A stretch of 11,204 nucleotides of DNA from contig CALELI010000094.1 in assembly GCA_937902455.1 (NCBI GenBank), positions 1 to 11,204 of the forward strand, given 5' to 3'. This DNA is from an uncultured Prevotellaceae bacterium (GTDB lineage Bacteria > Bacteroidota > Bacteroidia > Bacteroidales > Bacteroidaceae). Below are positions 1 through 8,200 of this stretch, piece by piece. Numbering within the stretch: position 1 is the first letter of the stretch; the number at the start of each line of letters is the position of its first letter. Under the pieces are notes generated by a model. It was not told the origin of the DNA and did not search any database. It worked only from the letters and a program-made list of their open reading frames with translations. A program made the translations under genes and the position numbers.

Positions 1-1
1 C

Positions 2-430
2 CGTTTCATAGCCGACATAGAGCCTCAGTTCCTGGAATTCGGAAGAGGAGGAATGGGCGGACAGAATCGTCAGTCGTTCAAGCCGTCGTTTCGTACTTCT
101 TTCCGCCCGTCGGAAACAGATGTCAGAAAGGAGCGCGAAGACCGTTATCGCAAGGCAAAGCAGCACCTTGAAAGCCGGTTCAGGAGAATTCAGGAAGTGG
201 GAATATCGTCAAGGGTTCCTGTAAGTGTCCCAGCAAGTGTCGCTGTTGGCAATGCACTGCCGGTACAGCAACTTCGGGTAGGCCAGCGTATAGAGCATGA
301 TCGTTTCGGCAAGGGTACGGTAAGAAGTGTGGAAGGAAGTGATGCCTCTGCAAAGGCAACCATAGAGTTTGACAATGTAGGAACGAAACAGCTCCTGCTG
401 AAATTTGCAAAGATAAAGGTTCTTGGTTAA
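2..430 (+). CDS. uvrD: UvrD/PcrA-type DNA helicase, C-terminal end (5' truncated by window)
   Basis: The reading frame is already open at base 2 and runs to the TAA at 428-430, so about 142 C-terminal codons of a longer gene are visible; the ATG at 53 is internal. The visible part starts with RFIADIEPQFLEF, the usual end of helicase domain 2B/2A in UvrD/PcrA (SRF..DI.P.yl). A low-complexity, basic and Ser-rich linker follows. The last 50 or so residues, from VGQRIEHDRFGKGTV to LLLKFAKIKVLG, match the Tudor-like C-terminal domain of PcrA/UvrD, which in characterised members contacts RNA polymerase. The family are 3'-5' superfamily 1A helicases acting in nucleotide excision repair, mismatch repair and removal of stalled replication or transcription complexes. 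The helicase motifs lie outside the window, so the family call rests on the tail alone. The gene converges on tamL with a 4-bp gap. Confidence 0.88.
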   Translation, partial: RFIADIEPQFLEFGRGGMGGQNRQSFKPSFRTSFRPSETDVRKEREDRYRKAKQHLESRFRRIQEVGISSRVPVSVPASVAVGNALPVQQLRVGQRIEHDRFGKGTVRSVEGSDASAKATIEFDNVGTKQLLLKFAKIKVLG

Positions 431-434
431 TTCA

Positions 435-2681
435 TCAGAACGGTAGGCCTACTGCGAAGTGGAAGGCAAAGTCGCGTTTCAGATTCGGATGAATGATAGG
501 GTAGTGATCCCTTCCCTCATAGGCAGGATTGAATGCCTTCATACCAGCATCGAAACGAAGTACGAAGAAATCAAGATTGAACCGTAGTCCAAGACCATAG
601 GAAAGGGCAATCTCCTTGTAGAAACTGTTCAGGCGGAACTGGCCTCCCGGCTGGTCCTTGTAGTTGCGTATGGTCCATATATTGCCACCATCCACGAATA
701 CTGCTCCATTGATTTTCCAGAAAAGGAATGTACGGTACTCGAAACTGAAATCGAGTTTTATATCACCCGACTGGTTTAGGAAGTTGATACTCCTGTCAGC
801 TCCATTATAGGAACCTGGTCCGAGCGAACGTACTGACCATCCCCTGACACTGTTCGCACCTCCGGAAAAATAGCGCTTCTCGAACGGCAGCATGTCGGAG
901 TTGCCATAAGGGTAGGCAATTCCCGCTGCCACATGGAAGGCAACGGAGTTGTTCTTGTCAAGGCGTACACTGCGGGCATAGTCGAAATCTGCTCGTGCAT
1001 ACTGTGCAAAGGCAATACCGCAGAATGTGTACTGATCGTCGGAGTTCTTGTCGGAGAACATGGGAGTGACGAGGCTGAGCAGGTTGCCTGAGGTCTCGAC
1101 ATTGAACCTTATGGTATAGGCATTCTTGCCATATATAGAAGTCACGGAAGTGCCGAGTGAGTTGTATGTGAAGGAATAGCCTAATTTCGTGATTAGGAGA
1201 TCTTCGTAGTTGTATTTGAGGATGGCATTCGATTTGCCGAGGGAGTCGAGGTAATGTTCGCGGAATGTTCTGGAAATCCAAGGCATTCTGACGTAGTTGA
1301 CTTCGAGGAGATCAAGACGGTTCTGAAGGCGCTGGTTCATGGTGTTCCAGCGATATTTCCATGCAGCAGACAGGACTCGACGGTTGAACTCAGGCCGGTT
1401 CTGGAAGTTGTACTGCACGGATACTTCGGATGTTGCGGCATGAGTGGCTGCGATACGTTTGCTGACATAAGGCATTATGAATCCTGGAAATGCTATGCTG
1501 GCTTCCGCTCCGGCTTCCACGTAACTGCTTCCCTCGTAGCCTTCAAGTCCCGTGATGGCCTCGTAGGCTCCACGCAACTTCACAAGCAGATTCTCTGACC
1601 CCTTGAAGATGTTCTTATGCTGGAAGGAAGTGGATGCGGCCGCGCCAAGGTCACCGGCAGAGTTCGTTCCTTCTATCTCGAATCCTATGGACTGCATACG
1701 GGCTGGGGTGATGGTGATGTTGCAGTCGAGAATGTCGGAGTCTGGTCGTTCGGCTATCCGGATGTTTGAATAGCTTATTGCCTGCAGACGTGTGAGATAC
1801 CTGTAAGTGAGTTTCTCGTCCAGTTCGTTATAGTAGGTATCTGGATGCAGCAATATGTTCGAGGTGAGCAATGAGGAACGGAATGGTGACGGTTGTGGAA
1901 TGATGTAGTTCACACTGCCAATCTTGTATCTGTGATGTACCGTCGGTTCGGCCTTGCTATCGGCCTGATAGAGACGGATGTTCATGGTCAGGTCGACATC
2001 AGTGGAACCTTCTATCGTATCGGCAATGAAGGTAATATAGTCCTTGTTGAACTTATAGTAGCCAATGCTTCGCAGATAGGACGTAATCCTGTTTCTCTCG
2101 TCGTTCAGGAGATTGACATTGAGAGGCATGCCGACACGAAGGCGTGATTCGGCTGAATCTTCGGAGAGGATGAGTCTCTGGATAGTAGGATCTTCTATCT
2201 GACGGGTTATGGAACGTACATGAAGTTGCTTGCCTGGTGACACGTTGTAAGTGATGCGCAGTTTCTTGTCCTTTATGTCCTTGGTGTCGGTGACTTTTGC
2301 TGACATGTATCCGTCGTTGTTGAGCACCTGAAGTATATCGGCCTTTGTGAGTTCCGACTTGTTTTCGTCAAAGATCACAGGGTCCTCGCCAATCTTACGG
2401 AACAGACGGGTTGCCCAGTTGGTTGTGTCGACTCCCGAGAGACAGTATGTAGCAAGAGGTATCTTCATTCCGAACCACTTGGTGTTGGGTGTCTGGCGGA
2501 TATAGTCTTTCAGTGCCAGGGTCTTGGTTGCCTTGGGATTGTCGGACACCACGTTGGTCTCGGTGAGGAAGAGCTCGTCTTCTCCAAGGAAACGGGATAC
2601 GGTACAAGACGAAAATAGCATAATCGTCAGCGTTATGGCTAACGACAATCTCAGACATATATATCGACTGCTACCGTTCAT
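435..2681 (-). CDS. tamL: TamL-like BamA/TamA family outer-membrane lipoprotein
   Basis: This 748-residue protein has a short hydrophobic N-terminus ending in a lipobox (LFSSC, acceptor Cys26) and then the SRFLGEDELFLTETNV stretch typical of Bacteroidetes TamL. POTRA-like modules fill roughly residues 35-310. A 16-strand BamA-type barrel occupies the rest, with the family's loop-6 motif present as VRGW (612-615, context RYFSGGANSVRGW) and a terminal Phe (AVGLPF) like a barrel beta-signal. TamA/TamL proteins work in the outer membrane with the inner-membrane-anchored TamB to move or insert envelope components; in Bacteroidetes the TamA homologue is lipidated. Here lspA, the peptidase that would mature it, lies upstream in the same gene train. 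The gene starts 29 bp after the true trmH stop and no separate promoter is evident. BamA itself is less likely because it is normally not lipidated and is longer. Confidence 0.88.
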   Translation of the reverse strand: MNGSSRYICLRLSLAITLTIMLFSSCTVSRFLGEDELFLTETNVVSDNPKATKTLALKDYIRQTPNTKWFGMKIPLATYCLSGVDTTNWATRLFRKIGEDPVIFDENKSELTKADILQVLNNDGYMSAKVTDTKDIKDKKLRITYNVSPGKQLHVRSITRQIEDPTIQRLILSEDSAESRLRVGMPLNVNLLNDERNRITSYLRSIGYYKFNKDYITFIADTIEGSTDVDLTMNIRLYQADSKAEPTVHHRYKIGSVNYIIPQPSPFRSSLLTSNILLHPDTYYNELDEKLTYRYLTRLQAISYSNIRIAERPDSDILDCNITITPARMQSIGFEIEGTNSAGDLGAAASTSFQHKNIFKGSENLLVKLRGAYEAITGLEGYEGSSYVEAGAEASIAFPGFIMPYVSKRIAATHAATSEVSVQYNFQNRPEFNRRVLSAAWKYRWNTMNQRLQNRLDLLEVNYVRMPWISRTFREHYLDSLGKSNAILKYNYEDLLITKLGYSFTYNSLGTSVTSIYGKNAYTIRFNVETSGNLLSLVTPMFSDKNSDDQYTFCGIAFAQYARADFDYARSVRLDKNNSVAFHVAAGIAYPYGNSDMLPFEKRYFSGGANSVRGWSVRSLGPGSYNGADRSINFLNQSGDIKLDFSFEYRTFLFWKINGAVFVDGGNIWTIRNYKDQPGGQFRLNSFYKEIALSYGLGLRFNLDFFVLRFDAGMKAFNPAYEGRDHYPIIHPNLKRDFAFHFAVGLPF

Positions 2682-2710
2682 GTCATCTTTTCATTTCAAC
2701 TTTTCATTCA

Positions 2711-3428
2711 TCACTCCAAGCACAGCGAGGCCCTACGGAATTCCGAGCAGGTGATGGCTGTGGCAATTGCTACGTTCAGGGACTGCGTGGTGGGCCGTCC
2801 TACAGGATATGTCAGTTGGTATTATTGGTTTATCTTGGTTCACGAATCTTTCAATGTCGTCGGGAATGCCATGTCCCTCATTGCCCATTATGATAATTCC
2901 TCCGTGTGTGAGTGGGGAGGAATAGATGTTGTCGCCATTGAGGAAAGTTCCGTAGATGGGATATCCTTCTGGGAGCGAAGCGAAATATGTGGCAAGGTCA
3001 CAGTAGTGTACGTGTACTCTTGCCATTGCACCCATAGTGGCCTGGACGGTCTTAGGATTATAGATGTCGGCACATCCACGACTGCAGATGATATGTTCTA
3101 TGCCATACCAGTCAGCAAGACGGACAATTGTTCCGAGATTGCCTGGGTTCTGAATGTCGGACAAGGCTATGCAGAGTTCGTCATCGGCTGGGACATACTG
3201 TGCCTCCTCACGTTTGCGAAAGAGTGCCAGGACCTGCTGTGGTGTGTCGAGCAAGGATACCTTGTTCACGCTTTCGCCATCGTACTTTTCCACGAGCTGG
3301 AAATAAGGTTCCAGTTCACTGACAAGTTTCGGACCTTCTGCAATGAATATCCCTTCCTGGTCGCGGTATTTCTTGTGCGACAGGGAATTAATGTATTTTA
3401 TCTTTGCCTTACTCAGTTCGATGCTCAT
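2711..3428 (-). CDS. TrmH/SpoU family RNA 2'-O-methyltransferase, apparent +1 frameshift near the 3' end
   Basis: The N-terminal part (residues 1-90, KYINSLSHKKYRDQEGIFIAEG) resembles the L30e-like substrate-binding domain of SpoU methyltransferases. SPOUT motif 1 is present (DIQNPGNLGTIVRLADWYG) and so is motif 2 (IIIMGNEGHGIPDDI). In the starting frame the protein reaches a TAG at 2733-2735 after 231 residues, but its last 25 residues are unlike the family. From about 2809 downward the next frame reads YPVGRPTTQSLNVAIATAI and then TCSEFRRASLCLE, stopping at TGA 2711-2713; this is SPOUT motif 3, which threads the trefoil knot and helps bind AdoMet. So one extra base (or two missing) lies near 2805-2816. 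If the shift is real the product probably lacks its knot and is inactive; if it is an assembly error the gene is intact at about 238 residues. The family 2'-O-methylates ribose in rRNA or tRNA; the target cannot be told from sequence. Confidence 0.85.
2805..2816 (-). other. Frameshift site in the trmH-like gene
   Basis: On the minus strand the starting frame reads CCA ACT GAC ATA TCC TGT, giving PTDISC. Skipping one base (the A at 2810) gives TAT CCT GTA GGA CGG, giving YPVGR, which continues into the conserved SLNVAIATAI motif. No homopolymer or recognisable slippery heptamer lies at the junction, so I favour a point indel or an assembly error over programmed frameshifting. Confidence 0.8.
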
Positions 3429-3434
3429 GATTTC

Positions 3435-3520
3435 TTAATCTCTAACCTCTAACCTCTAACCCTCAACTCTCAACTTCAAAACTGACTCTAAACTCTCAAC
3501 TCTCAACTCTAAACTCATCA
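3435..3520. repeat. Heptanucleotide repeat array
   Basis: On the minus strand the stretch is built of 7-base units, GAGTTTA and GAGTTGA in the upstream half and GTTGAGA, GTTGAGG and GTTAGAG in the downstream half, with a phase break around 3476-3486. It lies between the 52-residue gene and trmH within the gene train. Its upstream units code the last residues and the TGA stop (3496-3498) of the small gene, and its far end stops about 7 bp before the trmH ATG. I see no promoter box or terminator hairpin in it. Similar low-complexity heptamer runs are, as far as I recall, common between genes in Prevotella and Bacteroides; their role is unknown to me. Confidence 0.8.
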
Positions 3521-3654
3521 TACCATTCTGTTGATGGAAGTTCCGTAGAAAGTGGATAGTGGGAGAGGAGATGTCCGTTCTCGTCCATTTCCACTATATG
3601 GTTGATGAATGTTTCTTCACCTATAGTCATTCGATGTGCTGCAACCCGTCTCAT
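3496..3654 (-). CDS. Small conserved-looking hypothetical protein (52 aa), translationally coupled
   Basis: The ATG at 3654-3652 overlaps the TGA of the DUF4296 gene in an ATGA junction, the same arrangement as at the two upstream junctions. The product starts MRRVAAHRMTIGEETF, continues through INHIVEMDENGHLLSHYPL and the STEWYDE stretch, and ends FRVES, the last codons coming from the heptamer array. It has no signal peptide, membrane segment or metal motif. The pattern of a hydrophobic strand, an acidic D-E-N-G turn, another strand and then PL..ELPSTEW looks like a small folded beta-rich domain, and codon choice resembles the neighbours. I do not recognise a function. Because the stop lies inside the repeat array, the C-terminus may have been cut or replaced by array growth. 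Position and coupling argue for a real gene expressed with lspA and the lipoprotein. Confidence 0.7.
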   Translation of the reverse strand: MRRVAAHRMTIGEETFINHIVEMDENGHLLSHYPLSTELPSTEWYDEFRVES

Positions 3655-4658
3655 CTTCTTCGATTGATTCTGCGTGCCCTGCCAAATGAGTTTGGACGTC
3701 TTACCTCAGGCATGGTACGAATCTCGACCTTTTCAGTGTTAGTAGGTGTTACAGACTGTTGTCGCTTCTGTTCCGGTGTCAGCGCTGGTTCTGTGCGATG
3801 CGGCACAACCGGAGCAACCGCTGGCGAATCTGTATTCAGGGTGTCGGCTGATACCGTGTCGACTGGTTCGTAGGCATTATTGTGCATACGAAGCAGTGTG
3901 ATGTTGTTGACAACACCGAGGTTCCTTCCGCCCGCCCTTCCTTCATAGTAGAAGAACCCAGAAACAGATACAAGGTCTTCGTCGTCAACGGCCTCAAGTC
4001 GTAATTGCTGCGGCCCATCACCGCTTGTGTGGGTAAGGTTGCTCACAGTACGGCCGTTCTTGTACTGAAGGGTGAGGCATAGGGTGAGGAAATAATTGCG
4101 GTCTTCATTGTTCTCGCGGATATAGGCCGTGTTGGCATTCAGCTGGAACTTGTCGTGACGATGGAAACTGGTGTCGCACTTCAGGTGGAAGGTCGCCTTG
4201 TTGAGCATGTCGTTATGACGAAGGACATACACTTTCTCACCCATCCAGATGTCGGTAGTATCTCCACCATTAGAAAAGACCACCATCTCATTGTTGTCAA
4301 GAGTGAGTTGCAGCGTCTTCTCCTCATCCGTAAACCGTTCCTGCAGTTCTGCATAGATGTCCAGCATCTCGTCGGAGTGGCGGTTATAGTAAACCATCGA
4401 GGAATCGAATTCCTCCTCTGTGATGCCGTTGTTCTCGAATATGGCATCGTAGTATTTCTGAATGAGATACATCGAATCTGCAGGCAGGGTAAGGGCCAGT
4501 CCCTGAACCAGGTGATAGTCATAGAGCACGTCAGTCATCTTGCCTTTTGAGACGACGTATTCTGGACGTTTGTTGCAAGAGGCAAACGTGCACAGTAATG
4601 TACATATAAATACATACATTAAATGACGTGGACGTATATGACTGATTCCTGTTTTCAT
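3651..4658 (-). CDS. DUF4296-containing lipoprotein
   Basis: This 335-residue protein begins with a hydrophobic segment ending in a lipobox (TFASC, acceptor Cys28), so it is predicted to be a lipoprotein. The region after the Cys (about 30-120, YVVSKGKMTDVLYDYHLVQGLA and on to ERFTDEE) is the DUF4296 domain, a helical domain of unknown role found in Bacteroidetes. The middle (130-250) alternates polar and aromatic residues like a beta domain. The tail from about 265 is Pro/Thr-rich and ends very basic (RRPNSFGRARRINRRR). Its ATG overlaps the lspA stop by 4 bp and its own stop overlaps the next small gene by 4 bp. The lspA-DUF4296 pairing is common in Bacteroidales. Its function is unknown; being made next to the lipoprotein peptidase suggests an envelope role, but this is inference. 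Confidence 0.87.
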   Translation of the reverse strand: MKTGISHIRPRHLMYVFICTLLCTFASCNKRPEYVVSKGKMTDVLYDYHLVQGLALTLPADSMYLIQKYYDAIFENNGITEEEFDSSMVYYNRHSDEMLDIYAELQERFTDEEKTLQLTLDNNEMVVFSNGGDTTDIWMGEKVYVLRHNDMLNKATFHLKCDTSFHRHDKFQLNANTAYIRENNEDRNYFLTLCLTLQYKNGRTVSNLTHTSGDGPQQLRLEAVDDEDLVSVSGFFYYEGRAGGRNLGVVNNITLLRMHNNAYEPVDTVSADTLNTDSPAVAPVVPHRTEPALTPEQKRQQSVTPTNTEKVEIRTMPEVRRPNSFGRARRINRRR

Positions 4659-5266
4659 TTGTGTAAGCTGTCGTTTATAGCCTTAGGGTAAAAGAAGATA
4701 AGTGCAATCACTCCACAACTGATGGCTGCATCGGCAAAATTGAATATTGGCGAGAAGAATACGCAGTGCTCTCCTCCGTAAATCGGCATCCATTGAGGCA
4801 TGTCCCATTCGATGAGAGGAAAATAGAACATATCGACCACTTTACCTGTCAGGAACTCGCTGTATCCGTGCCCCCATCCGACGTATTGTGCGATTACAGG
4901 CGGCATTGGGTCGTTGAAGATCAATCCATAGAACAGGCAGTCGAATATGTTTCCTGCTGCTCCTGCTGCAATAAGTGAGAGACATACGAGGTATCCCCAC
5001 TTTGCATTACGGCGTATCTCCTTGAATATGAACCAGCCAATAGCGCTTACTGCAACTATCCGGAAGATAGTCAGGAATATCTTTCCGCCAAGTTTCCATC
5101 CGAAGGCAAAGCCGTCGTTCTCCACGAAGTAGAGCTGGAACCAGTCGGTGATGAATATTTTCTGTCCGAGGAACATTCCCGTCTTCACCTCAACCTTGAT
5201 AATCTGGTCGATGATGACGACGAGAATGAATATCAATATTGCAACTATCGCCTTCTTCCGCATCAT
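4655..5266 (-). CDS. lspA: Lipoprotein signal peptidase II (prolipoprotein signal peptidase)
   Basis: LspA is an inner-membrane aspartyl peptidase that removes the signal peptide from diacylglyceryl-modified prolipoproteins. This 203-residue copy has four hydrophobic segments (about 5-20, 63-82, 90-110, 175-193). The family signatures are visible: the N-terminal DQIIK (20-24), NDGFAFG (50-56), GNIFDCLFYG (105-114) with catalytic Asp109, VVDMF (143-147), and NFADAAISCG (176-185) with catalytic Asp179. The GN..D motif has Cys where many homologues have Arg (GNxxDR). It is somewhat longer than the 160-170 residues of E. coli LspA, owing to an insert around 115-165 that is usual in Bacteroidetes. 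It overlaps ileS by ATGA, so it should be translated with it. Two predicted substrates, the DUF4296 lipoprotein and TamL, are encoded downstream. Confidence 0.95.
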   Translation of the reverse strand: MMRKKAIVAILIFILVVIIDQIIKVEVKTGMFLGQKIFITDWFQLYFVENDGFAFGWKLGGKIFLTIFRIVAVSAIGWFIFKEIRRNAKWGYLVCLSLIAAGAAGNIFDCLFYGLIFNDPMPPVIAQYVGWGHGYSEFLTGKVVDMFYFPLIEWDMPQWMPIYGGEHCVFFSPIFNFADAAISCGVIALIFFYPKAINDSLHK

Positions 5267-8200
5267 GCCTTGACAACTGATATTACAGCCTTGAATTCAT
5301 CGAAGTCAACTTCCTGACCATCTGACGGAGTGCCTAAGTTAATGGAATTGGCAAGTACCTGTGCGGAGATGTATTCAGAATGAGTGCTGACGGACTGGGC
5401 AATCTGAGGGATGTCTGTGATTGTGACATTTACCCTGTCAGTTATCTCGAGTCCACTTTCCTTACGGATAGCCTGAATCCTCTTGACGATTTCGCGTGCA
5501 ACACCTTCGCTGCGAAGTTCTGGAGTGACGTTGATGTCGAGTGCAACAGTTATGGAACCTTCTACAGCAACCGTCCATCCCGGAATGTCCTCACTGATGA
5601 TTTCAACGTCTTCGAGAACAATGTCGACAGCATTGCCGTCAACATTGACTGGGAGTGTTCCGTTCTGCTCGAGTTCTGCAATCTGTTCTTGAGTGAGCTG
5701 GCTGACTGCGTCAGCTACCGCCTTCATCATCTTGCCAAACTTCTTACCCATGACACGGAAGTTACACTTAACTTTCTTTACGAGCATTCCGGATCCTTCC
5801 ACAAACTGGAGTTCCTTGACATTTACTTCGTCGAGGATAAGTTGCTTCATTTTCTCGATATATGCCTTCTGTCTCTGGTCTGTGACAGGAATGCTGATGC
5901 ACTGCAGTGGCTGGCGAACAATAATCTGTTCCTTCTTTCTGAGAGACAGAACCATTGAGGTAATCTGCTGTGCCAGTTCCATGCTTGTCTCGAGTTCCTT
6001 GTCGATGAGTGATTCATCTGCTTCTGGGAATCTGACGAGATGAACAGATGTATGGCTCTCATCGAATTCGTGAAGGTCAGAATAGAGCCTGTCTGCAAAG
6101 AATGGAGATATTGGCGCAATCAGTTGTGCGATTGTCTCCAGACATGTATATAGAGTCTGGTAAGCACTCAGTTTGTCATTGGTCATTCCACCGCCCCAGA
6201 AACGCTTACGGTTGAGACGAACGTACCAGTTGCTGAGGTTGTCGACTACGAAATTCTGTATGAGTCGTCCTGCGCGGGTTGGCTCGTAGTTGTTGAGGCT
6301 GTCATCGACTTCCTTTATGAGTGTGTTCAGCTCAGAGAGAACCCAGCGGTCAATTTCTGGTCGTTCTGCAAATGGTATGCTTTCCTTCCTGTAGTCGAAG
6401 GCATCGACATTTGCATACATTGCAAAGAAAGAATAAGTCTGGAAGAGCTTGCCGAAGAATGTACGGCTTACCTCTGCCACACCTTCCTCGTCGAAACGGA
6501 GGTTGTCCCATGGCTGTGAATTGGTAAGCATGTACCAGCGGACGGCATCAGCACCATATTTCTCAATACATCCAAATGGATCAACACCATTGCCGAGACG
6601 CTTCGACATCTTAAGTCCGTTTTTGTCGAGAACCAGTCCGTTACTTATGACTGCCTTATAGGCAACACTGTCGAACACCATTGTGGCAATTGCGTGCAGA
6701 GTATAGAACCAACCACGAGTCTGGTCAACTCCCTCTGCGATGAAGTCTGCAGGATATACCTGATGAGAATCAAGCAGTTCCTTGTTTTCAAATGGATAGT
6801 GAATCTGTGCGTAAGGCATACTTCCAGAATCAAACCATACATCAATCAGGTCAGCTTCTCTTGTGAGGACATTTCCGGTATCAGAAACCAGTTTAATGTC
6901 GTCTACGTATGGTCTGTGAAGGTCAATCTTGTCATAGTTTTCCTGACTCATGTCTCCAGGAACGAATCCTTTCTCTTTGAGCGGGTTGGATGGCATGACC
7001 TTCTTGCTTACAGCTTTCTCTATCTCGTCGTAAAGTTCTTCGATGGAACCGATACAGATTTCCTCACGTGTCTCCTTGTTTCTCCAGATAGGGAGTGGGG
7101 TGCCCCAGAAGCGTGAACGTGAGAGATTCCAGTCGTTAAGGTTTTCGAGCCACTTGCCGAAACGTCCAGTTCCTGTACTTGCCGGTTTCCAGAGAATGGT
7201 ATTGTTGAGTTCTGTCATTTTCTGACGTGCTGCAGATGCACGGATAAACCATGAATCCAGAGGATAATAGAGGATTGGCTTGTCGGTACGCCAGCAGTGT
7301 GGGTAGTTGTGGACGTGCTTTTCTATCTTGAATGCCTTGCCTTGCTGTTTCAGGTCCATACAGATAGTCACATTCAGGTCTTCCTGTTCCTCTTCACCTT
7401 CCTTGATGTATTCGTTGCGTACATACTTACCTGAATATTTCTTATATTCCTCGATGTTCATATACTGGTCAACGAAGTTCGGTTCCATCTCTCTCATCCT
7501 GAAGAGACGTCCTGTCGGTGCCACGAGTGGACGGAAATCGCCGAACTTGTCGCGGACAACTATACCGTTGATACCGGCCTTCTTTGCAACCATCTGGTCG
7601 TCGGCTCCGAAGTTCGGTGCGATGTGGACGATACCTGTACCATCCTCAGTCGTGACATAATCGCCAGGGATTACTCTGAACACATTCTCGCGGCCACCTA
7701 TCGGACTTACCCAGTTGAGCAACTGACGATATGGAGCACCTACAAGGTCTGTTCCCTTGTAATGGCTGAGTATTCTGTATGGAATAATCTTGTCACCAAC
7801 CTTATATTCTTCCATGGATGCCTCAAGTCCTTCTGGCTTGAGATAGGCATTGACTCTTGCCTCTGCCAGCACGACTTTTATCCTGTTGCCATTATACTGG
7901 TTGAAGGTGTCAAGCAGTACATAGTCAATATTCGGGCCTACACAGAGCGCTGAGTTTGATGGCAGAGTCCAAGGTGTAGTGGTCCATGCTGCAAAATAGG
8001 CATCCTTCAGCTCATCATAACGGAAACCGAGACGTGGCTCAATCTTGAACAGTGCCGTCACGGTTGTATCCTTCACATCTCTGTAACAACCTGGCTGGTT
8101 GAGCTCGTGGCTGGAAAGACCTGTACCTGCAGCAGGGCTGTATGGCTGTATGGTGTAACCCTTGTACAACATTTTCTTGTCGTAGAGTTGCTTGAGCAAC

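Noticed and set aside
443..452. GTAGGCCTAC palindrome as a shared terminator
   Set aside because: It is within the tamL coding end, has no loop and no T-run on either strand.
2751..3452. 233-codon plus-strand open frame
   Set aside because: It lies fully antisense to the TrmH-like gene, whose SPOUT motifs are unmistakable; the translation has no recognisable domain.
5380..5958. 192-codon plus-strand open frame and similar frames opposite ileS, lspA and tamL
   Set aside because: They mirror codon bias of strongly supported minus-strand genes and show no domains or promoter boxes.
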